Numbered from the stretch's first letter, positions 1 to 10,028 are shown. The stretch is 64,000 nucleotides of DNA from Xanthocytophaga agilis (GCF_030068605.1 NZ_JASJOU010000016.1:1-64000), one strand, 5' to 3'. Notes: generated by a model not told the origin, from the letters alone. Numbers and translations are program-made.

Positions 1-8
1 GTATTTCC

Positions 9-1355
9 ATGGAAAACAATCATCAAACCTCCCGCCGTGATTTTCTAAAGAAGACCGCTCTGGGAACAGCCGGATTAGCCATGAGTATGAGTGCATCCAG
101 TTATGCACGTATCATTGGCTCAAATGACAGAGTACGGGTAGGCATTGTTGGCTTTTCGGATCGATTCCGTCAGTCACTGTTGCCTGCATTTATGAATCAT
201 GCCAAAGAACTTAATTTTGAACTTGTTGGGGTATCCGATCTCTGGAATCGCCGTCGGGATGAATGTGAAGCTCACCTAAAGGACAAACCCAATGTAAACA
301 AGAAGTTTTTCAAAGTTCGCAACAATGATGAATTGTATGCGCGTAAAGATGTAGATGCTGTTATTATCAGTACTGCCGACTTTCAGCATGCACTACACTG
401 TGTGGAAGCTGTACGGTCAGGCCGCGATGCCTATGTAGAGAAGCCCTTTGCAGAATCTCTGGATGATGCAAAAGCAGCCCTCAAAGCAGTGGAGGAAACA
501 GGTAAAATCGTTCAGATTGGTTCTCAACGCCGTAGTGCACCAAATTACTGGGCAGCCAATGACTATATCAAATCCGGCAAGTTCGGCGATATTAGTATGG
601 TTGAAATGACATGGAATGTAAACCAGCCGGGTCGCTGGCGCCGTGCTCAGCTTGTAGCTGAGATAAAAAAAGAAGATATAGACTGGGATCGTTTTCTTCT
701 CAACCGTCCTAAAGTAGAATGGAATCCTCGTTATTATCTGGAGTATCGCTTGTTCTATCCGTATTCTTCAGGTATACCGGGACAGTGGATGAGCCATCAG
801 ATAGATACCGTACACTGGTTCTCTGGTTATGATCATCCAAGAAGTGTAGTGGCCAATGGAGGCATTTACGTGTGGAAAGATGGCCGTATGAATGCTGATA
901 CATTCACTGCTGTATTTGATTACGGTCCGGACAATGATCCAACCAAAGGTTTTCAGGTATTGTATTCTTCCCGTATGCATAATGAAGCAGGTGGCGTGAA
1001 AGAATATTATTTCTCTAATGGAGGAATGATCAATCTGGATACCAATAAAATTTCTCCGGAAGGTGGTTTAAAAGCTGAATATGCCAAAGCAATGAACATG
1101 CAACCTAACTTACTGGCAGAAACCTCCTTGCGTTCGGATATAAAGATGGAAACCGGAGCCAATACAGGAGGTGATCCAATGACATCTCTGCATATGCGCA
1201 ACTGGCTGGAATGTGTACGAAGTCGCAAGCAACCTAATGCATCTGTAAAAGCAGGATATAATCATTCTGTTGCAAATATCATGGCTACAATGGCATTGCA
1301 TACAGGCAAACGTGTCACTTTTGATGCTCAGAAACAGGAAATTATTACGAGTTAA
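9..1355 (+). CDS. Gfo/Idh/MocA family oxidoreductase, Tat-exported
   Basis: Probable NAD(P)-dependent sugar or inositol oxidoreductase of 448 aa, exported in folded form. The N-terminus has a twin-arginine leader (SRRDFLKK followed by a hydrophobic stretch ending SSYA, about residues 8-33), as is common for Bacteroidota members of this family. A Rossmann domain follows (RVRVGIVG near residue 42) and then the family EKP motif (YVEKPFAES, about residue 144). The dinucleotide loop reads GFSDRF rather than the usual GxGxxG, which is unusual. The C-terminal half is the substrate-binding Gfo/Idh domain. The gene is complete, starting at ATG 9, and ends in a strong hairpin terminator. Nearby PmoA-like and SMP-30 genes suggest sugar or sugar-acid catabolism; the substrate cannot be read from sequence. 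Confidence 0.9.
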   Translation: MENNHQTSRRDFLKKTALGTAGLAMSMSASSYARIIGSNDRVRVGIVGFSDRFRQSLLPAFMNHAKELNFELVGVSDLWNRRRDECEAHLKDKPNVNKKFFKVRNNDELYARKDVDAVIISTADFQHALHCVEAVRSGRDAYVEKPFAESLDDAKAALKAVEETGKIVQIGSQRRSAPNYWAANDYIKSGKFGDISMVEMTWNVNQPGRWRRAQLVAEIKKEDIDWDRFLLNRPKVEWNPRYYLEYRLFYPYSSGIPGQWMSHQIDTVHWFSGYDHPRSVVANGGIYVWKDGRMNADTFTAVFDYGPDNDPTKGFQVLYSSRMHNEAGGVKEYYFSNGGMINLDTNKISPEGGLKAEYAKAMNMQPNLLAETSLRSDIKMETGANTGGDPMTSLHMRNWLECVRSRKQPNASVKAGYNHSVANIMATMALHTGKRVTFDAQKQEIITS

Positions 1356-1389
1356 TATCTTTTCTGTTTTACAATCTTCTATAAAAACA

Positions 1390-1426
1390 AAATCCCTGCT
1401 TTTACAAACAGGGATTTTTTCTTTTT
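1390..1426. terminator. Rho-independent terminator after the Gfo/Idh gene
   Basis: Nine-base-pair stem AAATCCCTG/CAGGGATTT (1390-1398 with 1409-1417), 10-nt loop, followed by a T-rich tract. It lies between two convergent genes and may serve both. Confidence 0.85.
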
Positions 1427-1491
1427 AAAGAAATTATGGTGTAAGTGGTTATAGGTTATAAGTGGTTTGTAGGTTTACGTTTATCTAACCT

Positions 1492-2931
1492 TTACTGACG
1501 TGAAGCCTGCATAACAGAATCTATCACAGTAATCTCTACACGACGATTATACCGACGTCCTACTTCTTTTTCATTATTCCCAACCGGCTCTTCAAAATTA
1601 TATCCGGTATAGGATAGACGACTTTTAGTAATCCCTTGAGAGATGAGATATTTAATAACAGCTACAGCCCGGTCTTCAGACAATTGCTGATTATGTTCTT
1701 TACTACCCATACTATCTGTATGACCATACAATTGACATACCAGTGTTTTATTCTTCAACAGATATGCTGCCAGTTTGTCCAATTCATCCTTAGAACTATC
1801 AGGTACACTATATGAGTCTGTAGCAAAGTATACATTGGTAGTTTTAAACACATCAATGTTCTTAGGTGCAACATCACTCACCATATCTTTTTTATTACCT
1901 GAGATGGTAGCTACTGCATCCTGATCAACACCTGTAACAGGAATCACATCTGTAGTACCAGGAGCAGATGCATGAAAGTTAGGCAGACGAGGATCATCTT
2001 CACTGGAGAAAGAACCAGCTTCCAGAAACACACCTGAGTCAAGTGCATAATCACCTACATCTCCGATTGCCAGCTTCAAATGATATTTTTTATGAGGAAT
2101 TACCTGGCACTCTGCTGTTAATACATGTGTAAAGCCATCATATTGAAAGTTTGTAAGTAGTTCGTGATCTATACGACTTCTTTCTTTTTCATCAATCAAT
2201 ACAGCATCATCATTCAATGACACTTTTGCATTTTGAAAAACTGTACTGGTTAACTTTTTCAAACCTGATTGTTGTCCGGACAAAGCAGCCAGATCTGTAT
2301 TTTTTACATCAACGAAATAATCGTTATTCAGGTAGATCTTACGGTATTTCTTATGGTTGATATTATTAACGGCCACAGACTCATCCGTTCCAGGAATCAC
2401 AGCCAGATTTCTTTTAGGCAATCCAGGTCCATCAATAAAGAAACCAAATACATCATTGAAACGTGATCCTACATATTCCTTGTATTCTTCCGAACCAAAG
2501 CAATAACGGAAAGATATTTTATTGTGAACAGGGATAAAGTCAAACTCTATTACCATTACATCTTGTGTTCTACCACCGCAAAGACGATTTAAATCCACAT
2601 CACCAATGTCTTTGTTTTTTAAAGTCTGAGGGGTAGAGATGATTCCAGAACGGCCTGGAACGTTATTTGGGCCAATTGCATCGTGTACTTTACCGGTTGA
2701 GAGCAAAATTCCGTTTCGCATTCCGATCACGTCTGAGTTTACGTGAAAGTAACCTACACCCAGCTTACTTCCCTTCATACGAATGTTTCCTACCTTCACA
2801 CCATTCCCCATCAGGATCTTATTGACCATATCTTCTACAGTATAAGAAGTATCGATCTTCAATTGAGCCTGTGCAGAAAGAACACCAGACAGAAAAATCA
2901 CAAGAAAGAAGAATTTATTTAAAACTTGCAT
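1492..2931 (-). CDS. Choice-of-anchor L domain protein with C-terminal OmpA domain
   Basis: Cell-envelope protein. I place the start at the ATG at 2931 because it begins directly with a signal peptide (MQVLNKFFFLVIFLSG to AQA); an upstream in-frame ATG at 2979 would add 16 residues ahead of it. The N-terminal two thirds are a choice-of-anchor L type extracellular domain (NGILLSTG, FRYCFGSEEYKEYVGS, FNDVFGFFIDGPG). The last about 120 residues are an OmpA-like peptidoglycan-binding domain (NVYFATDS, LYGHTDSMGS, LSEDRAVAVIKYL, NRRVEI). The architecture suggests a surface or adhesive protein tethered to the cell wall. It stands alone, convergent with the preceding oxidoreductase. Confidence 0.85.
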   Translation of the reverse strand: MQVLNKFFFLVIFLSGVLSAQAQLKIDTSYTVEDMVNKILMGNGVKVGNIRMKGSKLGVGYFHVNSDVIGMRNGILLSTGKVHDAIGPNNVPGRSGIISTPQTLKNKDIGDVDLNRLCGGRTQDVMVIEFDFIPVHNKISFRYCFGSEEYKEYVGSRFNDVFGFFIDGPGLPKRNLAVIPGTDESVAVNNINHKKYRKIYLNNDYFVDVKNTDLAALSGQQSGLKKLTSTVFQNAKVSLNDDAVLIDEKERSRIDHELLTNFQYDGFTHVLTAECQVIPHKKYHLKLAIGDVGDYALDSGVFLEAGSFSSEDDPRLPNFHASAPGTTDVIPVTGVDQDAVATISGNKKDMVSDVAPKNIDVFKTTNVYFATDSYSVPDSSKDELDKLAAYLLKNKTLVCQLYGHTDSMGSKEHNQQLSEDRAVAVIKYLISQGITKSRLSYTGYNFEEPVGNNEKEVGRRYNRRVEITVIDSVMQASRQ

Positions 2932-3134
2932 GGCGCATGTAAGGATTTTGAGAGAAAGAGAATTATTTTTTCTACACACCTATTTATTTGATTGCCAGCG
3001 GATTTAAAAAAACACTTATTAAAAGTCGTACTTTTTTATTATTTTACAAAGCCTATATATGACTTTTATTATATTTTTAATCCGTTGCTTTTTACATTAA
3101 TTCCATATTTCTTACATAAGGTAAACGATAAAAT

Positions 3135-4265
3135 ATGAAAAACTTACAAAATTGCTCTGCAATGGGTATGAAAAGTCTGCTGTTACTAGCATTCTGGAGT
3201 GCCTTCTGCATGCAAAATAGTGCTTCTGCGCAGCGTAAAGGCCGTTCTCAGGCCAATCAAGTAACCCTTACACAGGAGAATGGAAAAGTAGTGGTGAAGG
3301 TAAATAATCAACTGTTTACTCAATATTTGTTCGGTGTCACAGAACTCCAAGGGTGCAAAAAGCCGGTTTTATTTCCAATACTTACATCAAAAGGGGCTCC
3401 GATCACACGTGGATATCCGCTGGAACCTCGTTCAGGAGAGCGAGTAGACCACCCTCATCATGTGGGTCTGTGGTTCAATTATGGAGATGTAAATGAGCAT
3501 GACTTCTGGAATAACTCCACATCTGTAGGCCCGGAACACAAAGGACCATTTGGCACGATTGTACATACAGGCATCCTGCAAATGAAAAGTGGGAAGAAAC
3601 AGGCTCAGCTTATCGTTACAGCTGACTGGCTGGATAAAGACAATGCTACATTGCTAAAAGAAAAGACTGCCTTTACTTTTTTCGGTGATACTACATTGAG
3701 ACTGATTGACCGGATTACAACGTTAACAGCTCTTGACAATGACATCTCATTCAAAGACAACAAAGAGGGAATGATTGCCATTCGGCTAGCCCGACAACTG
3801 GAACATCCATCCAACAAACCGGAAGTATTTACAGATGCAAGTGGTCAGGCAACAGCTGTACCTATGCTTGACAATACAGGTGTAACAGGTCATTATCGCA
3901 ATAGCGAAGGAGTAGAAGGTGAAGATGTTTGGGGTAAGCGAGCTATCTGGATGGATCTGACAGGAAAAATTGGTGATGAGAATGTTTCACTGGTAATGAT
4001 TGATCATTCTGAAAATGTAGGATATCCTACTTACTGGCATGCACGTGGGTATGGATTGTATGCTGCAAATCCATTAGGGGTAAAAGCCTTTACAAATGGA
4101 AAAGAAGAATTAAACTATATACTCCCTGCCGGTCAGAGTGTGACATTCCGTTACCGGATTGCGATAGCCAGTAAAGAATTATCTGTTCCGGAGATCCAGC
4201 AATTAGCAGCAGATTTTGAGAAAAAATACAAAACTAGTATGGAGGCGATTAGTAATAAAAAATAA
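3135..4265 (+). CDS. PmoA family protein (DUF6807)
   Basis: Secreted protein of 376 aa with a signal peptide (about residues 12-33, ending ASA). The body matches the PmoA-like/DUF6807 family of Bacteroidota and Planctomycetes: RSGERVDHPHHVGLWFNYGDVN, then EDVWGKRAIWMDLTGK, YPTYWHARGYGLYAANPLG and a beta-rich C-terminus. The family name comes from a weak link to methane monooxygenase subunit annotation; no methane oxidation is implied. It is followed after 73 nt by an SMP-30 lactonase in the same direction, so the two probably form a sugar-catabolism unit. The biochemical role is unknown. Confidence 0.85.
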   Translation: MKNLQNCSAMGMKSLLLLAFWSAFCMQNSASAQRKGRSQANQVTLTQENGKVVVKVNNQLFTQYLFGVTELQGCKKPVLFPILTSKGAPITRGYPLEPRSGERVDHPHHVGLWFNYGDVNEHDFWNNSTSVGPEHKGPFGTIVHTGILQMKSGKKQAQLIVTADWLDKDNATLLKEKTAFTFFGDTTLRLIDRITTLTALDNDISFKDNKEGMIAIRLARQLEHPSNKPEVFTDASGQATAVPMLDNTGVTGHYRNSEGVEGEDVWGKRAIWMDLTGKIGDENVSLVMIDHSENVGYPTYWHARGYGLYAANPLGVKAFTNGKEELNYILPAGQSVTFRYRIAIASKELSVPEIQQLAADFEKKYKTSMEAISNKK

Positions 4266-4338
4266 ACTGTTCACTTTCAATACATTACAACTACAAATAC
4301 AGAAAAAGGATTTTAATTCTATCTTTTAAACAGATACC

Positions 4339-5334
4339 ATGCGAAAAACGCTTAAAACCTTATTCTGTATTATTTGGGGAATGTCAATGACATTGGCACA
4401 AAACCCTCAAACTGGTAAAGTAGTACGTATAGATCCACGTCTGGATGAACTGGTTTCGGCAGATGCCAAAATTGAGAAAATAGCAGATGGATTTACCTTT
4501 ACAGAAGGTCCACTCTGGTCAACAGAAGGAAATTATCTGCTATTCACTGACATTCCTAAAAGTTTAATTTACAAATGGCAGAATGGACAGGTTTCTGTTT
4601 TCAGAGACTCAACCAATCGTGCCAACGGACTAACTTTTGATATGGAAGGAAGGTTAATTGTATGTGAGGAACAGACACGCTGTATTTCCCGTATTGAAAA
4701 GGATGGTACCCGTACAGTACTTGCAGCAACGTATAAAGGCAAAAAATTTAATAGCCCCAACGATGTGATTGTTCGCTCTGATGGAACAATCTATTTTACA
4801 GATCCTCCTTATGGACTACCTAAAGCGGATGAAGATACGGCTAAACAACTTCCATACAATGGCATTTATCGTATAAAAAACGGAGTTGTAACGTTGGAAG
4901 AAAAGGGCATGTATCGTCCGAACGGGATTGCCTTCTCTCCAGACGAAAGCTATATTTATATAGGCAATCTAGATAGTGGCCGTGAGGTATGGGCAACATA
5001 TGATGTGACCCAGGAAGGAAGTTTTAAAAAAGGATTTATTTTTTTTGATGCTACAAATTATACTGTGAAAGGCAATCCGGATGGATTGAAAGTAGATTCA
5101 AAGGGAAATGTATATGCGACAGGTCCAGACGGGATATGGGTATTATCGCCCGAAGGAGAACATCTGGGAGGTATTTTATTTCCGGAAATGCCCTCCAATT
5201 GCGCCTGGGGTGATGCAGATGGTAAAACACTCTATGTTACAGCACGCACAGGGATTTATCGTATTCGTATGAATGTTGCAGGCATCCTGCCAGGTCCAAA
5301 ACCTGCAGCTGAAGTAATTGGAAATAAAAAATAA
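4339..5334 (+). CDS. SMP-30/gluconolactonase/LRE family protein
   Basis: Exported six-bladed beta-propeller lactonase of 331 aa. A signal peptide (MRKTLKTLFCIIWGMSMTLAQ) is followed by the family signature blocks: GFTFTEGPLWSTEG, SNRANGLTFDMEGRLIVCE, KFNSPNDVIVRSDGTIYFTD and PNGIAFSPDES. The conserved acidic and asparagine residues in EGP, NDV and PNG are the usual metal ligands of this fold. It would hydrolyse a sugar lactone such as gluconolactone in the periplasm, matching the nearby dehydrogenases. The gene ends in a clear terminator. Confidence 0.9.
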   Translation: MRKTLKTLFCIIWGMSMTLAQNPQTGKVVRIDPRLDELVSADAKIEKIADGFTFTEGPLWSTEGNYLLFTDIPKSLIYKWQNGQVSVFRDSTNRANGLTFDMEGRLIVCEEQTRCISRIEKDGTRTVLAATYKGKKFNSPNDVIVRSDGTIYFTDPPYGLPKADEDTAKQLPYNGIYRIKNGVVTLEEKGMYRPNGIAFSPDESYIYIGNLDSGREVWATYDVTQEGSFKKGFIFFDATNYTVKGNPDGLKVDSKGNVYATGPDGIWVLSPEGEHLGGILFPEMPSNCAWGDADGKTLYVTARTGIYRIRMNVAGILPGPKPAAEVIGNKK

Positions 5335-5352
5335 CAACATTTTTACGCTGTC

Positions 5353-5387
5353 AAGCCCTTGAATATAGTTATTCAAGGGCTTTTTTT
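5353..5387 (+). terminator. Rho-independent terminator after the SMP-30 gene
   Basis: Thirteen-base-pair perfect stem (5353-5365 with 5370-5382), 4-nt loop, followed by seven T residues. Confidence 0.92.
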
Positions 5388-5480
5388 ATGTTGATTATAA
5401 TCCATTTCTCCCTGTTTATCAAAGTAGATCATTAAAACTCCGAGTATGTTTTGTTTATTTGAATTTCATAACTTTACAGA

Positions 5481-6389
5481 ATGAAAGCAAAGGAAACAAT
5501 ACAGGATTTTTACTACCAGCATCATCAGGATTATACAGGTATTGGGCAGTTTAATGTGTATAAACGTGAAGAATTTGCCTGTCAAACTACTTCCTTATCT
5601 CCTATCCGGCGCGACTTTTACAAGATATCACTGGTAACCAATGGTGAAGGACTCTTTTCTTATGCAGATAAATCTATCCATATACATGGAAATGCGATTA
5701 CGTTTCTTAATCCATTTACGCCTTATGCATGGGAGCCACTCACAGAAGATCAAACGGGATACTTTTGTGTATTCACAGAAGAGTTTATCACCAGTCATCT
5801 GAAAATAGAAAGTCTTTCACAATCACCTCTGTTTAAGATAGACTGCAACCCTGTATTGCTACCCAATACACAGAGTATGCAATTTCTGGAAAATATTTTT
5901 TCCAGCATGCACACAGAAATGCAATCTGCCTATGTTAATAAATATGATCTGTTACGTAGCTATGTGCAGATTATTATGCACGAAGCATTGAAAATACACC
6001 CTGCCGAATCACAAATACATCAGGGAAATGCAGCCAGGCGAATAAGTTCTTTGTTTCTGGAATTACTGGAACGGCAATTTCCAATAGAATCGATTCATCA
6101 TACGATTCGGTTAAAGAATGCCAACGAATTTGCAGATCAGCTTTCTATCCATACCAATCATCTGAATAGAGCACTGAAAGAAACAACAGGCAAAACAACC
6201 ACTGAGTGGATTACAGATAGTCTTATCAAAGAATCGAAGGCCTTATTGTTACACAGTAGTTGGGATATTGCCCAGATTGGCTATTGTTTGGGTTTTGAAC
6301 ATTCATCCAATTTTATACTATTCTTCAAGAAGCATACTCATCAAACCCCTAATCAGTTTCGTCAACAGCAGGTTGTCGCTATCTCATAA
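5481..6389 (+). CDS. AraC family transcriptional regulator
   Basis: Regulator of 302 aa. The N-terminal half resembles the cupin-like sensing domain of AraC proteins (LVTNGEGLFSYADKSIHIHGNAITFLNPFTPYAWEP). The C-terminal about 100 residues hold two helix-turn-helix motifs (ANEFADQLSIHTNHLNRALKE and WDIAQIGYCLGFEHSSNFILF, then FKKHTHQTPNQFR). An SDR dehydrogenase follows 75 nt downstream on the same strand and is the likeliest target. The inducer is not predictable. Confidence 0.9.
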   Translation: MKAKETIQDFYYQHHQDYTGIGQFNVYKREEFACQTTSLSPIRRDFYKISLVTNGEGLFSYADKSIHIHGNAITFLNPFTPYAWEPLTEDQTGYFCVFTEEFITSHLKIESLSQSPLFKIDCNPVLLPNTQSMQFLENIFSSMHTEMQSAYVNKYDLLRSYVQIIMHEALKIHPAESQIHQGNAARRISSLFLELLERQFPIESIHHTIRLKNANEFADQLSIHTNHLNRALKETTGKTTTEWITDSLIKESKALLLHSSWDIAQIGYCLGFEHSSNFILFFKKHTHQTPNQFRQQQVVAIS

Positions 6390-6431
6390 CTTCCTGTTTG
6401 ATTAGCATAACTTCACCACCCTTCTCCTCTT

Positions 6432-6439
6432 TACTTTTG
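6432..6439 (+). promoter_or_regulatory. Candidate -7 element (TAnnTTTG) before the SDR gene
   Basis: TACTTTTG matches the Bacteroidota -7 consensus TAnnTTTG and lies 25 nt before the ATG. No convincing -33 TTTG is at the expected distance, so this is a weak prediction. Confidence 0.4.
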
Positions 6440-6464
6440 TGTCATAAGTAAACGTTAAAAAACT

Positions 6465-7250
6465 ATGACACCAAACGAAAAAGATCTTACAAACAAAGTA
6501 GTTGTAATTACCGGAGGGACTACTGGAATAGGTTATGCTACTGCTGAATTATTTCTAAAACATGGAGCCAAAGTAGTCATTGCAGGACGCAGAAAGGAAG
6601 AAGGTCAGAAAGCAGTAGAACAACTTCAACAGATTAGTCCATTCATTCATTTTATTCAAACAGATGTTTCCCACAAGGATAGTGTGCAGCAGCTTATTCA
6701 GGAAACAGTCCGGCTATACGGACAATTGGACATTGCCTTCAACAATGCGGGCATTGAAGGTCGCTTTGCTCTAATTGAAGATGTAACAGAAGATGAATAT
6801 GACACACTGATGAATATCAATCTGAAAGGTGTCTGGCTTGCCTGTAAATATGAGATTGAACAATTCAAAAAACAGAATACGGGAGGCGTTATTGTTAATA
6901 CATCCTCATGGCTTTCCAAGGGAGCATTTTCAGGATCAGGCATCTACTCAGCCAGCAAAGCCGCTCTGGATGGGTTGGTACGTGTATTAGCCGTTGAAAC
7001 AGGTCCTTACAATATTCGGGTTAACAACATTAATCCCGGATATATTCTCACACCTATGTTCTCCCGATTTTTTGATCCGGATAGTGCTGAAGCCCAACCC
7101 ATCAAAAAACAAGCACCTGTACAACGATTCGGAACAGCTACTGAAGTAGCAGAACTAGTAGTCTGGCTAAGCAGCCCTTCTGCCTCCTTCGTAACCGGAG
7201 AAAGCATTCTGGTTGACGGCGGACTTACTATCGGCGGCCAGCGAATGTAA
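6465..7250 (+). CDS. SDR family NAD(P)-dependent oxidoreductase
   Basis: Classical short-chain dehydrogenase of 261 aa, cytoplasmic. Visible motifs are the cofactor loop GGTTGIG (residues 17-23), NNAG (93-96), the catalytic serine in NTSSW (about 147), and YSASK with Tyr161 and Lys165. The end VTGESILVDGG is typical of the glucose 1-dehydrogenase/FabG-like branch. The substrate is not determined by sequence. It lies directly downstream of an AraC regulator and ends at a hairpin. Confidence 0.92.
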   Translation: MTPNEKDLTNKVVVITGGTTGIGYATAELFLKHGAKVVIAGRRKEEGQKAVEQLQQISPFIHFIQTDVSHKDSVQQLIQETVRLYGQLDIAFNNAGIEGRFALIEDVTEDEYDTLMNINLKGVWLACKYEIEQFKKQNTGGVIVNTSSWLSKGAFSGSGIYSASKAALDGLVRVLAVETGPYNIRVNNINPGYILTPMFSRFFDPDSAEAQPIKKQAPVQRFGTATEVAELVVWLSSPSASFVTGESILVDGGLTIGGQRM

Positions 7251-7257
7251 AACCATC

Positions 7258-7290
7258 ACTTATCTTCAGAATTATATGCTGAAGATAAGT
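7258..7290 (+). terminator. Hairpin terminator after the SDR gene
   Basis: Twelve-base-pair perfect stem ACTTATCTTCAG/CTGAAGATAAGT (7258-7269 with 7279-7290). The T tract is broken (CCTATTTTG), so efficiency is uncertain. Confidence 0.6.
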
Positions 7291-7384
7291 ACTCCTATTT
7301 TGTTTTTACACATAACCTGTCTAACTATGTATATCCACTTGACATATTTGTCACCAGAATAATGCATTCGTACTTAAACGTTAT

Positions 7385-8806
7385 ATGAAAAGTACTGTTA
7401 TTTTTATCCTGCTTTATAGCTTTCCACTTTTACTTCTTAGTCAGACTCCAAGCAACCATAAGAATATATTACAGAAGGACTTTCAGCTACTGAGAACTAC
7501 ACTTGAACAAAAATATCCGTCTCTCTATCGATATGCAGATAAAAAAACATTAACCTCTCTTTTTGACAGTTGTTACAACTCTATACAGAAGACCACTACC
7601 AATATAGAGTTCTACAGACTGATAAAGCTCTATTTGAGTACCATAAAAGATGGGCACTTATCATCTGGCTTGTCTCCTGATTTAAAAGAGTATATCCACA
7701 ATCAAGCAAAGTTTTTTCCTATTCGATTGTATTTCACTAACAATCATGCGTTTATACTTAAGTCCGATAATCCTACTCTACCTGCCGGAGCTGAAATCAT
7801 TGCGATTGATAAGCGTCCTATTGGTCAGATACAGAAGAATTTATTCGGGTTTATTGTATCTGATGGATCAATTGAAACAAAAAAATACCATATACTCAAC
7901 AACGTTTTCCATTTCTATTACTTGCTGGCCTATGGGGAGCATTCCCGATTTGAAATCACGTATCAGTCCAAATCCGGCAAACAACAAAGTATTACATTGG
8001 AAGCTGTTTTTGAAAAAGATATCCCACAGCTACCCATTCAGGCAGAGCCTCAGAAACTGTTAAGTCTTTCTATCGACACCAACCAAATTGCTTTAATAAC
8101 CATCAAAACGTTTTCCCGCTTAGAACTTGAGGAAGCAAACGAAAATTTTGAAGATTTTCTCCGATCTTCTTTTGAACAGATTAATCAACGTCAGATTAAA
8201 AAACTAATTATTGACTTACGGGACAATGGAGGTGGTAGAGATCTGTATGGTTCTCTACTCTATTCTTACTTGACTAGTAAAAAGATCCCCTATTACAAGC
8301 AGCTAGAAACCAGTACAGACTCACTTCCTTTTGAAAAGTTTGCACGTAGTTTTACATCTTTCAATGGTCTTACACATGAAATGCTGGAGAAAGTGACTAC
8401 CAAAAGATTTCGGTTGAAAAAAGAAGCTCATACGAATCTGAGTCCCGTATCTCCCAATCCCAATAAGTACACAGGCCAAGTTGTCTTTCTGATAAATGGC
8501 CAATCATTTTCCACTACAGCTGAGTTTTGTGCCATTGCAAAAAGCCATAACAGAGGCAAGTTTATAGGTGAAGAAACAGGCGGAGGTGTTGATGGCAATA
8601 CATCTGGAGTACTAACAGAACTTCTATTACCCAATACACAGATCCCTGTTACATTTGGACTTGTTCAATATGACCTAGCAACCACACCGAAACTCAAAGG
8701 CAGAGGCACATTACCGGATTATACAATTCATCCTACAGTACAAGATATTCTTTTGGGAAACGATGTGCAACTTTCCTTTGCCAAAGCACTATTGTTAAAA
8801 AAGTAA
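7385..8806 (+). CDS. S41 family peptidase (tail-specific protease type)
   Basis: Secreted serine protease of 473 aa. It begins with a signal peptide (MKSTVIFILLYSFPLLLLSQ). A helical N-terminal region and a degenerate PDZ-like part precede the S41 catalytic domain. The strand motif KKLIIDLRDNGGG and the block GQVVFLINGQSFSTTAEFCAIAK carry the expected nucleophile Ser within SFST, followed by GEETGGGVDG and FGLVQYDL. A Lys or similar general base was not assigned. Probably a periplasmic processing or housekeeping protease; monocistronic. Confidence 0.88.
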   Translation: MKSTVIFILLYSFPLLLLSQTPSNHKNILQKDFQLLRTTLEQKYPSLYRYADKKTLTSLFDSCYNSIQKTTTNIEFYRLIKLYLSTIKDGHLSSGLSPDLKEYIHNQAKFFPIRLYFTNNHAFILKSDNPTLPAGAEIIAIDKRPIGQIQKNLFGFIVSDGSIETKKYHILNNVFHFYYLLAYGEHSRFEITYQSKSGKQQSITLEAVFEKDIPQLPIQAEPQKLLSLSIDTNQIALITIKTFSRLELEEANENFEDFLRSSFEQINQRQIKKLIIDLRDNGGGRDLYGSLLYSYLTSKKIPYYKQLETSTDSLPFEKFARSFTSFNGLTHEMLEKVTTKRFRLKKEAHTNLSPVSPNPNKYTGQVVFLINGQSFSTTAEFCAIAKSHNRGKFIGEETGGGVDGNTSGVLTELLLPNTQIPVTFGLVQYDLATTPKLKGRGTLPDYTIHPTVQDILLGNDVQLSFAKALLLKK

Positions 8807-8933
8807 TTTCCTATAATTACCCTTTACTATAGTAGCTTAGCTTTACTGTTCATTCCTATGTGGAAACGTTTTTGAGTGATTGCTTTTATCTCTCCATATC
8901 TTCTTCCATTTTTGCGCATCTTTTTCGCAACAT

Positions 8934-10028
8934 ATGGAACAACATACCTATTCTCATTCTCTACTTCAGGAACTGGTTCAGAATATATTTCTGCAAATGG
9001 GTTGCTCTCCTGACGATGCCACACAGGCAGCCAATGTACTTGTTTCTGCTGACCTGCGTGGCATTGACTCACATGGAGTAGCCCGTCTCAACGGCTATGT
9101 ACGATTAATGGATCTGAAACGTCTGAATCCATCTCCATCTATTAAGATAGTACATGAAACCCCTAGTACAGCTGTAGTGGATGGAGATGCAGGCTTAGGC
9201 CTGGTTGTAGCTCCAAAGGCTATGGAAATTGCTATTCAGAAAGCAACACAGGCGGGTACAGGTTGGGTAGCCATTCGCAATTCCAACCATTTTGGGATTG
9301 CCGGATACCATAGTATGTTAGCCTTGCCGCATAATATGATAGGTTTTGCCATGACCAATGCAGGTCCTTTGGTAGCCCCTACATTCTCCAAAGATAAACT
9401 TCTGGGTACTAACCCTATTGCGGTTGCGATTCCAGCACTGGAGGAACCTCCGTTTGTACTCGATATGGCAACAACTACAGCAGCCTATGGCAAACTGGAG
9501 ATCTTACAACGTAAAAGCCTACCTACTCCTACTGGCTGGGTACAAAATGGCAACGGCGAACCTGTTACTGATGCCCATGCAGTAAAAAACGGAGGGGCAT
9601 TATTGCCATTGGGTGGAGATCGTGAACATGGTAGCCACAAAGGATACGGATTAGGAGCCTGGGTAGATATATTTTCAGGTGTGTTATCAGGAGCCAATTA
9701 TGGTCCATGGGTACCACCATTTGCTACAGCAGGCTTCATGAGTTCTGCCGAACAGTTGGTAGGTGCAGGTACAGGACACTTTGTGGGGGCTATGCGTATT
9801 GACGCATTCCGTCCGGCAGAGGAGTTTAAACAACATATGGACAACTGGATACGTGCGTTCCGGAAAGCTACGCCTGTAGATGGGCAGGACCGGGTACTTA
9901 TTCCGGGTGATCCTGAAAGAATACTTGAAGCAGAACGCCGTCAGAATGGCATTCCGATTCTACCTATCGTAGTGGATAGCTTGCGCGAATTAGCAAAGCG
10001 TTTTAATGTAACCTGGAATCTTGATTAA
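8934..10028 (+). CDS. Ldh family oxidoreductase (malate/L-lactate dehydrogenase type 2)
   Basis: NAD(P)-dependent 2-hydroxyacid dehydrogenase, 364 aa from the ATG at 8934. An in-frame ATG at 8880 would add 18 non-conserved residues; I prefer 8934 because the family starts near MEQHTYSHSLLQELVQ. Diagnostic blocks are ADLRGIDSHGVARL, DGDAGLGLVVAPKAMEIAI, RNSNHFGIAGYHS, TNAGPLVAPTFSKDKLLGTNP and HGSHKGYGLGAWVDIFSGVL. The His in DSHGVAR is the usual catalytic residue of this non-Rossmann fold. Members oxidise malate, lactate, ureidoglycolate or sulfolactate; the substrate is open here. Confidence 0.9.
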   Translation: MEQHTYSHSLLQELVQNIFLQMGCSPDDATQAANVLVSADLRGIDSHGVARLNGYVRLMDLKRLNPSPSIKIVHETPSTAVVDGDAGLGLVVAPKAMEIAIQKATQAGTGWVAIRNSNHFGIAGYHSMLALPHNMIGFAMTNAGPLVAPTFSKDKLLGTNPIAVAIPALEEPPFVLDMATTTAAYGKLEILQRKSLPTPTGWVQNGNGEPVTDAHAVKNGGALLPLGGDREHGSHKGYGLGAWVDIFSGVLSGANYGPWVPPFATAGFMSSAEQLVGAGTGHFVGAMRIDAFRPAEEFKQHMDNWIRAFRKATPVDGQDRVLIPGDPERILEAERRQNGIPILPIVVDSLRELAKRFNVTWNLD